A stretch of 64,000 nt of DNA from Candidatus Gastranaerophilales bacterium (GCA_944323725.1 CALUTP010000003.1:49236-113235); one strand, 5' to 3'. Shown: positions 55,246 to 63,860, counted from the stretch's first letter. A program made the numbers and translations. Notes: generated from the sequence alone by a model not told the origin.

Positions 55246-56277
55246 AAATTGATTTTTAAAATTTTCTAAATCTTTTTTATTAAATTTATCAATGCTTGGA
55301 CCGATATATTTATGCATTATTACATTTTCTACGAAGTAATCTATAAATTTTATAAATACACCAAGTGAAATAAATCCGCCTATTGTTTTTACCATTTTAG
55401 TTTTGTATATTTGTTTTTCTTCAAATTTTTTCAAAATATCTTTTGCTGCGTGAGAATTATAATTGGCTGCATATTTTTTGTTATTTTTATAGCTTTCTTT
55501 TAATTTTTCAAATTCTTTAAACATCTTTTTAGACATTTTTTCAGGTTTTTTGCCTGCAATTAGTTGTTCACGCATTTCAAACATGTTGTCTATACGCTTA
55601 TTAATAAAGTCGTGGATTTTAGCTCTTCTTTCTTTCCCCATTGCTTCTGGGTGTTTGTGACTGAATACTAAGTTAAACAGCAATTTAATAGGGTTTTTGT
55701 AATTATGCTTACGCATTGTATCATCAATCATAGTATCTAGAGCTTGATTGTATTCTTTTTTGTAGAGTTCTTTATTATTCGCATATTCACTTAATCGCAC
55801 TTCAGACATGTTTTGAAGGTGGTGTCTTACAACCTCTTCTTTTGATTGGAGTGAAAGACCGTCTTTCGAATTCCTGCTAAGCAGTGATGCTGTTTTTTGA
55901 CCAGCATGTACGACAACTATAGGGAAAATTACACTGGCTAAAGTTTGAAAACAAGCTTGTTTTAGACCTCTTTTACTGTTGGGATCATATGACTCTTTGT
56001 CATTGCGGTATTTGTCATATATATCCGCCCCAAAATACATTAATGCTGGAATCCACATCATCATCCCTGCTTTTGGAGCAATGTCTGATATTGCGGCTCC
56101 AATGTCATTAGTGAAAGCTAATCCTCTAATAGGCCATTGCATTAATGGATCTGAATATTGCTTTTTGGGATGTTTTTTTTCAAATTCTGGGTTATTTTCT
56201 CCAACCTTGTTATTTACAGTGCCTTGTTGTGTAATCTGACTCTGATTTCCTAAAAACGGGGTTATTTTTCTTATCAA
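55219..56277 (-). CDS. Lineage-type membrane-associated protein
   Basis: 352 residues: polar N-terminus (MIRKITPFLGNQSQITQQG), a hydrophobic stretch near 75-90, another at 130-150 (SVIFPIVVVHAGQKTA), a Lys-rich helical middle, and a C-terminal hydrophobic segment (GGFISLGVFIKFIDYFVE). Organisation parallels the product of the gene at 50530. No family recognised; the polar N-terminus resembles those of other proteins in this lineage. Likely inner-membrane with a large cytoplasmic helical domain. Confidence 0.55.
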   Translation of the reverse strand: MIRKITPFLGNQSQITQQGTVNNKVGENNPEFEKKHPKKQYSDPLMQWPIRGLAFTNDIGAAISDIAPKAGMMMWIPALMYFGADIYDKYRNDKESYDPNSKRGLKQACFQTLASVIFPIVVVHAGQKTASLLSRNSKDGLSLQSKEEVVRHHLQNMSEVRLSEYANNKELYKKEYNQALDTMIDDTMRKHNYKNPIKLLFNLVFSHKHPEAMGKERRAKIHDFINKRIDNMFEMREQLIAGKKPEKMSKKMFKEFEKLKESYKNNKKYAANYNSHAAKDILKKFEEKQIYKTKMVKTIGGFISLGVFIKFIDYFVENVIMHKYIGPSIDKFNKKDLENFKNQFLGRNKSRK

Positions 56278-56425
56278 TTTATTTCTCCATACTAACAGTA
56301 TTTATTAAAAGGGCATGTAATTCCTTCCTTTATTATAAAACAACTAAATTCTTTTTTTGCTAATTAGTAAATTATTGTAAATTTTCTTTCTTGTAAAATG
56401 TTTTGTATTGTAGTCTAATAAATAT

Positions 56426-57073
56426 ATGATAGATACAATTATTTTTGATTTAGATGGAACATTATTGAATACATTAGAGGATTTGAAAGATAGTACAAAT
56501 TTTGCGTTAAGATATTTTGGTTATCCTGAATGTTCTATTGATGAGGTTCGAAATTTTGTTGGAAATGGTGTTAAAAAACTTATTGAAAGGGCTATTCCTC
56601 AAGGGTTAGATAATCCTAATTTTGAAAGATGTCTTGATATTTTTAAGACTAACTACGCTGAGAATATGTATAATAATACGGTACCTTATGATGGTGTAAT
56701 TGATATGTTAGAGACTCTTAGAAATAAAGGTATTAAAATTGCAGTTGTTTCTAATAAATTTGATATGGCTGTAAAAACGCTTTGTAGAAATTATTTTGCT
56801 AATTTAGTTCAGGTAGCTGTTGGAGAATCTGATAATATCCGTAAAAAACCATCTCCGGATGGTGTTTTTAGAGCAATAAAACTATTAAATTCTTCTGATA
56901 AAAATTCTATATATTGTGGAGATTCTGATGTTGATGTAAATACTGCAAAAAATGCAGGATTAGATTGTATTGGTGTAACTTGGGGGTTTAGAGATAGAAA
57001 GGTTCTTATTTCTGAGGGTGCAAGTTATATTGTTGATACTCCAGATGAAATATTAAAAATATTGCTTATCTAG
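56426..57073 (+). CDS. HAD-family phosphatase, phosphoglycolate-phosphatase-like
   Basis: 215 residues: nucleophile motif FDLDGTLLNT (D8, D10), motif II VVSNK, motif III Lys in RKKPSPDG, motif IV YCGDSDVDV. The cap-1 region (GNGVKKLIERAI) matches Gph. 2-phosphoglycolate from DNA repair or oxygenation is the usual substrate, but related HADs vary. Start ATG 56426 has no clear ribosome site. Its stop overlaps the 3' end of the interrupted glycosyltransferase on the other strand. Confidence 0.85.
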   Translation: MIDTIIFDLDGTLLNTLEDLKDSTNFALRYFGYPECSIDEVRNFVGNGVKKLIERAIPQGLDNPNFERCLDIFKTNYAENMYNNTVPYDGVIDMLETLRNKGIKIAVVSNKFDMAVKTLCRNYFANLVQVAVGESDNIRKKPSPDGVFRAIKLLNSSDKNSIYCGDSDVDVNTAKNAGLDCIGVTWGFRDRKVLISEGASYIVDTPDEILKILLI

Positions 57074-58043
57074 TTTTGTTTCTGTTTTTATATTTTAAAA
57101 ATAGTTTATGTATATATTTATTTGATAAGATGATATCTTTAATTTCGAAATCAATATAATTTCTAGAATTTATCATTCGCTTGAAATGGTAGCCTAATAT
57201 ATCAAATTCTTTTTTCGTTAAATTGTTTTTGATATATTTTATTGAGAATATATACAGTTTTTTATATACGAAATTTCTTATAATAAAATTTTATCTTGAA
57301 ATTGAATAAAAACAAGAGTAGAATAATTCATCTTGGATGTATTTTGCAAGGAGTTCTCGATTAGAGTACCATAAATTATTTGTTGTATAAAATCCCTCTA
57401 TATAATTAAGTATGGGTACTATGGTTTTAAAAATTAGTTTTGGATTTCTTGTTATTTGAGATGTAATTTGTTCTGGATTTTGCCTATAATAATATAGAGC
57501 ATTGTTACATATTGAGATTTTTTCAGTTTTAGATAAGGCAAAATGTGCAAAAACTCCATCTTCTCTATTTAAGTTTTTTCCTGTAGGAAATCTTATGTCA
57601 GGATTATTTTTTAAAAATTTTAAATTATAAAATCCAGCATGAGTTATAAGTGTAGAAGGTTTTGACGTATCAAGATTGTTATATAAATTGGGTTTAGTTA
57701 TAACAATTTCGGAATTATTAGTCTTAGCTGTATTATATAAATTTTCTAAAAAGTGTTTTCCAATTAGATCATCTGAGTCTAAAAAGAATATATATTCTCC
57801 ATTTGCAAATTCAATACCTTTGTTTCTGACGCAAGATACTCCTGTATTATTTTGGTAAATATAAATTATACGATTGTCTTTTTGGCAAAAAGTTTTAATT
57901 ATTTTTTCTGATTGATCAGTAGAACCATCGTTTATAATTATTATTTCTATATCATTTAAAGTTTGTTCGATTACGCTTTTTATGCAATCTGCAAGATATT
58001 TAGCTGTATTATAAACTGGAATAATTATTGATACTTTTTTCAT
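57066..58043 (-). pseudogene. GT2 glycosyltransferase interrupted by an in-frame stop
   Basis: The open part (57291-58043, 250 residues) is a GT-A enzyme: VSIIIPVYNTAKYL, NDGSTDQSEKII, FLDSDDLIGK (DxD) and a C-terminal acceptor half (RFPTGKNLNREDGVFAHFALSK). It meets TAA at 57291-57293, but the frame continues open for 74 more codons to TAA at 57066 (INSRNYIDFEIKDIILSN), reading like the normal C-terminal helices of such enzymes. 74 open codons in sequence this AT-rich is unlikely by chance. So it is a recent nonsense allele, or a read-through gene. Full length would be ~325 residues, the normal GT2 size. Confidence 0.75.
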
Positions 58044-58067
58044 AAGAATATTTTAACAAAACAAAAC

Positions 58068-58141
58068 TCGGAATGACAGGATTTGAACCTGCGACCCCCG
58101 CGTCCCGAACACGGTGCGCTACCAAGCTGCGCTACATTCCG
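58068..58141 (-). tRNA. tRNA-Pro (anticodon CGG)
   Basis: 74 nt. Perfect 7-bp acceptor stem (CGGAATG/CATTCCG), A73, anticodon loop TTCGGGA in a CCGTG/CGCGG stem, T-arm GCAGG/CCTGT. CCA is not encoded. Confidence 0.95.
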
Positions 58142-58249
58142 AAATTTTATATTTAAACATAACAATTATAATTCCTCAAGTTAATAAAATCAATATTTAT
58201 CTATTGTTTTTTTTTAATCTCAGTATTATAATTTTATGTACAAACATAT

Positions 58250-58321
58250 AGCGGCATCGTCTAGAGGTTAGGATAGCAGATTCTCATTCTGTTGACACGG
58301 GTTCAATTCCCGTTGCCGCCG
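58250..58321 (+). tRNA. tRNA-Glu (anticodon CTC)
   Basis: 72 nt. D-arm GTCTAGAGGTTAGGAT and anticodon loop TTCTCAT are Glu-type; anticodon stem GCAGA/TCTGT, T-arm ACGGG/CCCGT, G73. Aligned to standard numbering the first base is A and base 72 is C, so the top of the acceptor stem is an A1-C72 mismatch; bases 2-7 pair perfectly. CCA is not encoded and a nine-T run follows. Confidence 0.88.
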
Positions 58322-58419
58322 TTTTTTTTTAATAATCCTATTTAAGTTTTCAATTTATAATTTTTAAATTAAAATAAAAATTTATAGCAAAATATAGTTT
58401 TCATATACATTATTATATT

Positions 58420-59379
58420 ATGTATATGAATGAATTAATGTGTATAAAAGTTTCAAATTGTAGAATTTCTCGTCTCAAAAAATTTTTCCAAAAGGATATT
58501 AATTATAAGTATTCAGATGAATTTATTAAAAATTCAAAAAGGTTAATATTAGGTAATATTCCACCTGAAATAATTAGAATGTTTAATCAAGATAAAGCTA
58601 ATAAGATTAAAATTTTTCAGGATGCTTTAGCGCAGACAGCTTTTATTATTAGAGGAACTCATAAAAAATTGAAACACTATAATATTATAAATAATAGTAT
58701 AGAAGAGTTGGAGCCTGCTGAATTAAACACTATAGAAACAAATATCTCTAATTTCTTTAATATTAGAATAAAAGATATTATGCCAAAGGGTTATATTGCA
58801 AATTTTGAATTTTCTGGAAAAGGTGCTTTTGCAAATGTATTTAAATTTTCTTTAAAAAATGAATGTGATGAAAAAATTATGCATGATAAGGCTTTGAAGG
58901 TTTTTCACAATATAGATTGTCCTTTGGATTCTTTGAAAGATACCCAAAATTTATTTGCAGAAGCTAATTTTTGGGAATTTATAAAAAAAGCTGCTGGACA
59001 TAATTTATCTAAAACTCAATTAACAAAACATTATATGTCTGATTTAAAAAGTGGTTTTATAATGACAGAATTTTGTGATAGCACTATTTGCCAAACGAAA
59101 TTCCCCCTAAATCTTGTTAAAATATTCAAAGTTGTATCTTCTGATTTACAACAAAATGCTTTAATTTCTGATAAAATATATGATGTAGGTGGATTTAGAA
59201 AACTCCCTGATTTTATTAATGATAAAGTTACATTACGTTATTATAAAAAACTAAAAAATCAAAAAAGTGTTGTTGATTTAGAAATTTTAATTGCTAGAAT
59301 TAAATTGCTAATAAATAACCCTAAAACTCCTCATAGAGAAAAAATTAGAAAAGCTTTAGAGTTATTTTTGTCTGATTAA
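58420..59379 (+). CDS. Kinase-like protein with atypical catalytic loop
   Basis: 319 residues. After ~120 helical residues come protein-kinase-like elements in order: glycine loop SGKGAFANVF (132-141), ALKVF with K160, E181 (LFAEANFWEF), hinge GFIMTEFCD (212-220), then SSDLQQNALI (D242, N246) where HxDxxxxN is expected and YDVGG (D255, G257) in place of DFG. The spacing from catalytic D to N is four rather than five, and no HRD histidine is present. The C-lobe is very short. It could be an active small-molecule or protein kinase, a pseudokinase, or an effector. No signal peptide. Alone downstream of the tRNA. Confidence 0.5.
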   Translation: MYMNELMCIKVSNCRISRLKKFFQKDINYKYSDEFIKNSKRLILGNIPPEIIRMFNQDKANKIKIFQDALAQTAFIIRGTHKKLKHYNIINNSIEELEPAELNTIETNISNFFNIRIKDIMPKGYIANFEFSGKGAFANVFKFSLKNECDEKIMHDKALKVFHNIDCPLDSLKDTQNLFAEANFWEFIKKAAGHNLSKTQLTKHYMSDLKSGFIMTEFCDSTICQTKFPLNLVKIFKVVSSDLQQNALISDKIYDVGGFRKLPDFINDKVTLRYYKKLKNQKSVVDLEILIARIKLLINNPKTPHREKIRKALELFLSD

Positions 59380-59381
59380 AT

Positions 59382-59903
59382 TTATTTAATGAATTTGTTT
59401 TTTTTAGGTTCAAGTTTTAGAAATTCAGGAAAATATTTTGAAATATTGTCGTTTGCCAGCTGTGTCATTTCTTTATTATTGTTCCTATAGCTGTTATAAG
59501 ATTTTGTAGTGGCGCTTCCAAAGTCGGTTTTGACAGAGTGTTCGTATTTAAAATCGTAAGGCACAATTTTATCAATAATAAACCTATCTGTTGATTTATC
59601 AGAATCTATTTGAAATAAAATATATTCTTTATTCATATTATATAATGGTTTTATAGTTATTTTTTTGTTATTTTTTAAATCTTTTACTAACTCCGGAACT
59701 TGACCGATTTGTTTATTTTTTTTAACATTTTTCCAATTCTCATCTATTAATAAGCTAATCTTTTTTAATAGATGAATAGCTTTTTGGCTTAATCCTGAAT
59801 CAAGGTTTGCAGGTTCTATGACTTCGACCATGGATTTTGTGATGTTTTGGCAGAAAGCAACTTGTTTTTTGGGTGTAGATGTAGTTGAGTTAATTTGTAA
59901 CAT
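59382..59903 (-). CDS. Hypothetical protein, 173 aa
   Basis: Starts MLQINSTTSTPKKQVAFCQN, a Thr/Ser-rich leader followed by VAFCQN; then a helical region (AIHLLKKISLLIDENWKNVKK) and a strand-rich middle (KKITIKPLYNMNKEYILFQID). No domain recognised. The stop is 2 bases from the kinase-like gene on the other strand. GGAGAAAAAT precedes the ATG on the minus strand. Function unknown. Confidence 0.5.
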   Translation of the reverse strand: MLQINSTTSTPKKQVAFCQNITKSMVEVIEPANLDSGLSQKAIHLLKKISLLIDENWKNVKKNKQIGQVPELVKDLKNNKKITIKPLYNMNKEYILFQIDSDKSTDRFIIDKIVPYDFKYEHSVKTDFGSATTKSYNSYRNNNKEMTQLANDNISKYFPEFLKLEPKKNKFIK

Positions 59904-60022
59904 ATTTTTCTCCTATTTATTATTTTTGTTTATATAAAAAACATAAATTAAAAATTTGCTATTTTTGTAATAAAAATTTATATTATAGCAAAACATATTA
60001 TGTTCTAATTTTAGAATTTATT

Positions 60023-60586
60023 ATGAAAATTTTGTCAAAAACTATTAATTATTTTAAAAGTCCTGTAAAATGTTTTATTCCAAAATGCAGAGCTCGTTGT
60101 TGCGTGGATGCACCATTACCAGAAGGCTTTATCGAACGTTTTGAATCCCGTATTCAACGTCCGGTATATGGCGGAGTCAATATCGGGATAAATGACCCAA
60201 AAGATACTTATAACTCAATTGTTTACAACACAAGACCTATTCAAATCCTTCAAATTGACAGGAATACAGGAGATAAGGTTTATGGAATTTCTAAGGATAT
60301 GATGGAGAAAATGCAGCTTAAAAGCATGGAAGATGTTCAAAATTTATTAAACCAATATGAAGCTGAAAAAATTTATAATTATTGTCCTTTTATAACAGAT
60401 AATGCTAGATGCAGTGTATATGCACATCGTCCTCCTATATGCAGAGAATTTGGAACTTCACCTGCAAAAGTAGATATATGTAAGGAAAAATCAAGCAGGT
60501 TAGATATTATAAAATTTGTATTTAATAAAATTTTTGATTTAAAAGAAAGTATCAAAGATATTAAGGATTTGTTTATTAAAAAATAA
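60023..60586 (+). CDS. YkgJ-family cysteine-cluster protein
   Basis: 187 residues with a zinc/iron-binding cysteine pattern: C17, C22, C26, C27 at the N-terminus (KCFIPKCRARCC), then YCPFITDNARCSVYAHRPPICREFG in the middle, the core of the UPF0153/YkgJ (PF03692) family. The middle block is complete; the N-terminal cysteines are the family CxxCxxCC-like set with different spacing. Iron-sulfur or zinc binding is expected; function unknown. Start ATG 60023. Confidence 0.8.
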   Translation: MKILSKTINYFKSPVKCFIPKCRARCCVDAPLPEGFIERFESRIQRPVYGGVNIGINDPKDTYNSIVYNTRPIQILQIDRNTGDKVYGISKDMMEKMQLKSMEDVQNLLNQYEAEKIYNYCPFITDNARCSVYAHRPPICREFGTSPAKVDICKEKSSRLDIIKFVFNKIFDLKESIKDIKDLFIKK

Positions 60587-60693
60587 AGAAATAAATTTTA
60601 ATGAATCTTAATAATTTTTTAAGAAAAGCTAATATTTTTCCGTAATATAATATAATGTAATATGATATTTCTTATACGAATTGAAGGTTGTTT

Positions 60694-62070
60694 ATGAAAA
60701 AAGTAGTAACTGATTTTTCTATTCAAAATATTTATGTTCCAAAACACAAGGTTAATTCATCTGGTGTAGATATCTCCAGTGTTTTTAATGAAAAAAGTGA
60801 AGTTTTTGAAAATACTAAAACAGAATCCAGTGATGTTATATTGCAAGATAATCTTAGAAATAAAAAATTAAGCAAGTTAATTGATGGGGATTATTCTGTT
60901 TTAAATGAGATTGAATGGAGAACAGTTCAAGGTACTCAGGAATTTGTAGAGATTGCTAAAAGTTTTCAATTTCAAAAAGGTATTTCTATATATGATTCTA
61001 TGGTTGGCGATTATATGAATGGAAAATTATCAAAAGATAAATTTTATGAATATCTTACTAAATTACTTGATATGAGTGAGTTTAAGCCTGATAATAATGT
61101 GTCTGACGAAGAATGGGAGGTCTATGGACTATATGCACTATTTAGAAAAGACTTACATTCTGGACAATCTACAGACAAAGATATAAAAAATTTTAATTAT
61201 AATGAATTTTTTGAAAAAATTACAGTTCCATATTCAGAGAAATTAATAAAAAATGAGGCAGAAAGAATTCTGAATGCCAAAAAAGCAAAAGAACTTAGTA
61301 ATTATGATGTAACTAATAGTCAAATTGCGCCTCTGCTTCCTAGAATTACAAATATTCAAATTAATAAATCGGAAAAAGTTCAATATTTTAATGATAAAAA
61401 ATATCAAATATCATATGACAAAGATAAAATAATTGTAAAAGATTCAAATAGTGAACATGTTATAAAGTTGAAAAAGTTATTATCTAATATTAAAAATGAA
61501 GAAGATAAAGCTGCCATACAAAAGATACTATTAGATTTGTCAGCTCCTGTTTTAATTGATATAGGTGTTGAAATAGATACGATAAAAGTATTTAATGATG
61601 CTAATAGTAGTACATATGCTCAATATGATGGTAAGGATAATGTTGTAAGTATTAATCTTGCTAAAAAAGATGAAAAAAATATGCCCTTTGTGCTGGCACA
61701 TGAAATTGGTCATTCTTTAGATTTTTCAAGACAAGATGATCGAAATAAAGTAAATTCAGGTTTTGATAAAGAGCTTATTAGTATTGCAGAGCAAGAAATG
61801 ATAAAATTAAAGGATAGACCAGAGTATGAAAAACAATATGCATCATCCAATCCAGTAGAAATGTTTGCAGAATGTTATGCACTTTTAAACATGGGTAGTT
61901 CTGCTGATTCGAATTACGTAATTGCAACATATTTTCCTAATACCCTCAAATATATAAAAGAACAGATTGAAAATCAAAGACAATTACCAATGAAAGATAG
62001 AAATTATATAGGCAGGGAATCTACTTTATTGGAAATGGTGCAAGAATATATTCCACAGTGGGGAAATTAA
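60694..62070 (+). CDS. Zincin-like metallopeptidase, lethal-factor-like (ATLF-type)
   Basis: 458 residues. Only the C-terminal third shows a domain: HEIGHSLDF at 336-344 (zinc ligands H336, H340; catalytic E337) and SNPVEMFAECYALL with E393 as third ligand, spacing as in anthrax-lethal-factor-like zincins. The N-terminal 300 residues are helical and lineage-specific. ATG 60694 with GAAGG upstream; a TTG two codons earlier is an alternative. No signal peptide is obvious, so if it is a toxin or effector it would need another export route or act inside the cell. Confidence 0.7.
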   Translation: MKKVVTDFSIQNIYVPKHKVNSSGVDISSVFNEKSEVFENTKTESSDVILQDNLRNKKLSKLIDGDYSVLNEIEWRTVQGTQEFVEIAKSFQFQKGISIYDSMVGDYMNGKLSKDKFYEYLTKLLDMSEFKPDNNVSDEEWEVYGLYALFRKDLHSGQSTDKDIKNFNYNEFFEKITVPYSEKLIKNEAERILNAKKAKELSNYDVTNSQIAPLLPRITNIQINKSEKVQYFNDKKYQISYDKDKIIVKDSNSEHVIKLKKLLSNIKNEEDKAAIQKILLDLSAPVLIDIGVEIDTIKVFNDANSSTYAQYDGKDNVVSINLAKKDEKNMPFVLAHEIGHSLDFSRQDDRNKVNSGFDKELISIAEQEMIKLKDRPEYEKQYASSNPVEMFAECYALLNMGSSADSNYVIATYFPNTLKYIKEQIENQRQLPMKDRNYIGRESTLLEMVQEYIPQWGN

Positions 62071-62146
62071 ATAATGAATTAAAAATGTAAATATTTTCAT
62101 ATATTTAGCTAATTTAATAATTAAAAATATGTAGTACTATAAAAAA

Positions 62147-62533
62147 GTGAGAAAGTTAATATTATTGCTGATATTTCTAAATACTTCACTAGGAGCATAT
62201 GCTATTTCACCTAAAAACCATAAATATTTTGAGAAAGATTATCAAAATTACTGGTGCCGGGCAAATGGCGGAGTAACAGAGGTTATATTACCAGACAAAG
62301 CAAGAGTAGATTGTGTAACTAGAACTCATGCTGTAGAATTTGATTTTGCTAAAAAATGGGCAGAGAGTATTGGACAATCAATATATTATGGAGCTCAACT
62401 TAATAAAAAAGCTGGAATCGTTTTGATTTCTGAAAATGGGCAGAGTGATGAAAAATATATTAATCGTGTGAAGTCAATTTCACGTGTCCATAATATTGAT
62501 TTATGGGTAATTACTCCGGAAGAAATTAAATAA
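62147..62533 (+). CDS. Secreted small protein with PD-(D/E)xK-like domain
   Basis: 128 residues, GTG start (62147). Signal peptide MRKLILLLIFLNTSLGAYA|I, then YWCRANGGVTEVILPDKARVDCVTRTHAVEFDFAKKWAESIGQ. The blocks VDCVTRTHAVEFDFA (D, ExxFDxA) and KKAGIVLI follow the strand order of a PD-(D/E)xK restriction-like fold in a family of small bacterial secreted proteins. Active-site roles are inferred. It would act in the periplasm or outside. Confidence 0.6.
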   Translation: MRKLILLLIFLNTSLGAYAISPKNHKYFEKDYQNYWCRANGGVTEVILPDKARVDCVTRTHAVEFDFAKKWAESIGQSIYYGAQLNKKAGIVLISENGQSDEKYINRVKSISRVHNIDLWVITPEEIK

Positions 62534-62785
62534 ACAGTTTCCTAGATAGCTTAATCCGATGGCTATTAAATTTATTGGTAATTTACATTTAAATTAGACT
62601 GGCAAAAGAATAATCTGACCGGTTGTTAGATTAAATGGTTTGATTGCTTATGTCCCCCACTCCTAAAAAGACAGTAAAAGTCGATTGCCCAAAATAATAA
62701 CATTATCTGAACTAATCATCATACTCAAATAAATATAGTATACTAAAATAAATATAGCAATGTTACTATTAAATTTCTTATAAAT

Positions 62786-62816
62786 AAAAAGGCACTCTTT
62801 ATTGAGTGTCTTTTTA
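62786..62816 (-). terminator. Terminator of the tRNA-Leu gene
   Basis: GGCACTC (62791-62797) pairs with GAGTGTC (62804-62810) with one G-U pair; the plus-strand A-run at 62785-62790 gives the T-run for a minus-strand transcript. It follows the tRNA-Leu 3' end by 3 bases. Confidence 0.7.
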
Positions 62817-62818
62817 TT

Positions 62819-62904
62819 TGCCGATGGCCGGAGTCGAACCGGCACGAGGCGTAAACCTCACAAGATTTTGAGTCTAGCACGTCTACCAATTTCATCACAT
62901 CGGC
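62819..62904 (-). tRNA. tRNA-Leu (anticodon CAA)
   Basis: 86 nt, type II with long variable arm (TGTGAGGTTTACGCCTC region). Acceptor GCCGATG/CATCGGC, A73, anticodon loop CTCAAAA. One T-T mismatch (28-42) in the anticodon stem. CCA is not encoded. Confidence 0.93.
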
Positions 62905-63048
62905 TTATTAACGTGTATATTCATCTTAGCAAAAACAAAATAAATTTCAAGATATTTTAATTAAAAATATTATACTAATAGCACACACTAGGGTATTTTT
63001 TTATTTTAAAAAACACTTTAAGATTCCAATGTAATCAGATGAGGTGTT

Positions 63049-63828
63049 ATGAAAAAAGCTTTAATTGTATTTTTTTATTTTTTGCTAATAGCGCAGCCAA
63101 TTTTTGCAGATGCATTGACAGGTGGAGTTTCAACAGTGGGGGTTGGCGGGAATAAAGTTGTTGATGCAGCAACTCAAGCTCCAATTGCTGGAGCCACTGT
63201 TTCTTTGCCTCAAAAGAATTTTTCAACCCAAACAGATAGTAATGGCAATTTTGATTTAAAAGGAAAAATTAAAAATGATACAGTGATGTCAGTTGAAAAA
63301 GAGGGTTATCGGCCATTTTCATTAACTATTAATGATATGATAGCGGCAAAGCCGATGATTGTTGGTATTCAAAAAAGTAATGTCGCAGATTTAATGCTTG
63401 AGTCTGCAATGATTCATCTAGGTGATGATAATTTTTCTAAAAATTCTGCAAACGCAAGTGATTTTCAGCTAAAATCAGTTGGCCCATTTTATACAAAGAC
63501 TTTTAAACTTGCTGCAAACACGCTTACAAAGGCTAATTATATTGTAATTGGTTCTATAATTGGTATTGATACATATCTTGCTCGTTCTCTCAAACAAAAT
63601 AGTGTTAAAAATTCTTATGCAAGTCCTCCTGAAGTTTATTTTAATGGGAGAAAAATAGCAGAAATTCAGCTTAATGGTGATAATCAAAGAATTAAAATTC
63701 CAAACAGTTTAATTCTATCAGATCAGTTGAATGAAATTACTATTAAAACAGGTAGAAATCTTATGCAATCAGCTTATGTCGATTATGATGATATAGAAAT
63801 TATGAATATATCAATTCAAACGGAATAA
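63049..63828 (+). CDS. Exported protein with carboxypeptidase-regulatory-like domain
   Basis: 259 residues. Signal peptide MKKALIVFFYFLLIAQPIFA|DA; residues 35-100 form a CarboxypepD_reg/Cna_B-like seven-strand domain (VVDAATQAPIAGATVSLP, FSTQTDSNGNFDL, VEKEGYRPFSL). Residues 195-259 are a second strand-rich domain (PPEVYFNGRKIAEIQLNGDN, NEITIKTGRN) of the galactose-binding or adhesin kind. GATGAGGTG precedes the start. Surface or periplasmic; function unknown. Confidence 0.7.
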   Translation: MKKALIVFFYFLLIAQPIFADALTGGVSTVGVGGNKVVDAATQAPIAGATVSLPQKNFSTQTDSNGNFDLKGKIKNDTVMSVEKEGYRPFSLTINDMIAAKPMIVGIQKSNVADLMLESAMIHLGDDNFSKNSANASDFQLKSVGPFYTKTFKLAANTLTKANYIVIGSIIGIDTYLARSLKQNSVKNSYASPPEVYFNGRKIAEIQLNGDNQRIKIPNSLILSDQLNEITIKTGRNLMQSAYVDYDDIEIMNISIQTE

Positions 63829-63838
63829 ACATCAAAAA

Positions 63839-63860
63839 ACGGCATTTTAGAGAATGCCGT
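63839..63860. terminator. Inverted repeat, terminator-like on the minus strand
   Basis: ACGGCATT (63839-63846) pairs with AATGCCGT (63853-63860). The A-run at 63832-63838 gives a T-run on the minus strand, while the plus-strand side has only AATATA. It could end a minus-strand transcript entering from beyond the window or act weakly on the plus strand. Confidence 0.5.

Noticed and set aside
58420..62533. Prophage or insertion sequence
   Set aside because: No integrase, transposase or phage structural gene and no direct repeats seen; only an island hypothesis is kept.
62534..62785. Weak inverted repeats in the gap before tRNA-Leu
   Set aside because: Short stems (six bases or fewer) such as TAATCT/AGATTA without T-runs; expected by chance in AT-rich sequence.
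62663..62845. 60-residue minus-strand ORF overlapping tRNA-Leu
   Set aside because: Its start lies inside the tRNA-Leu gene and it runs through the terminator; no ribosome site.
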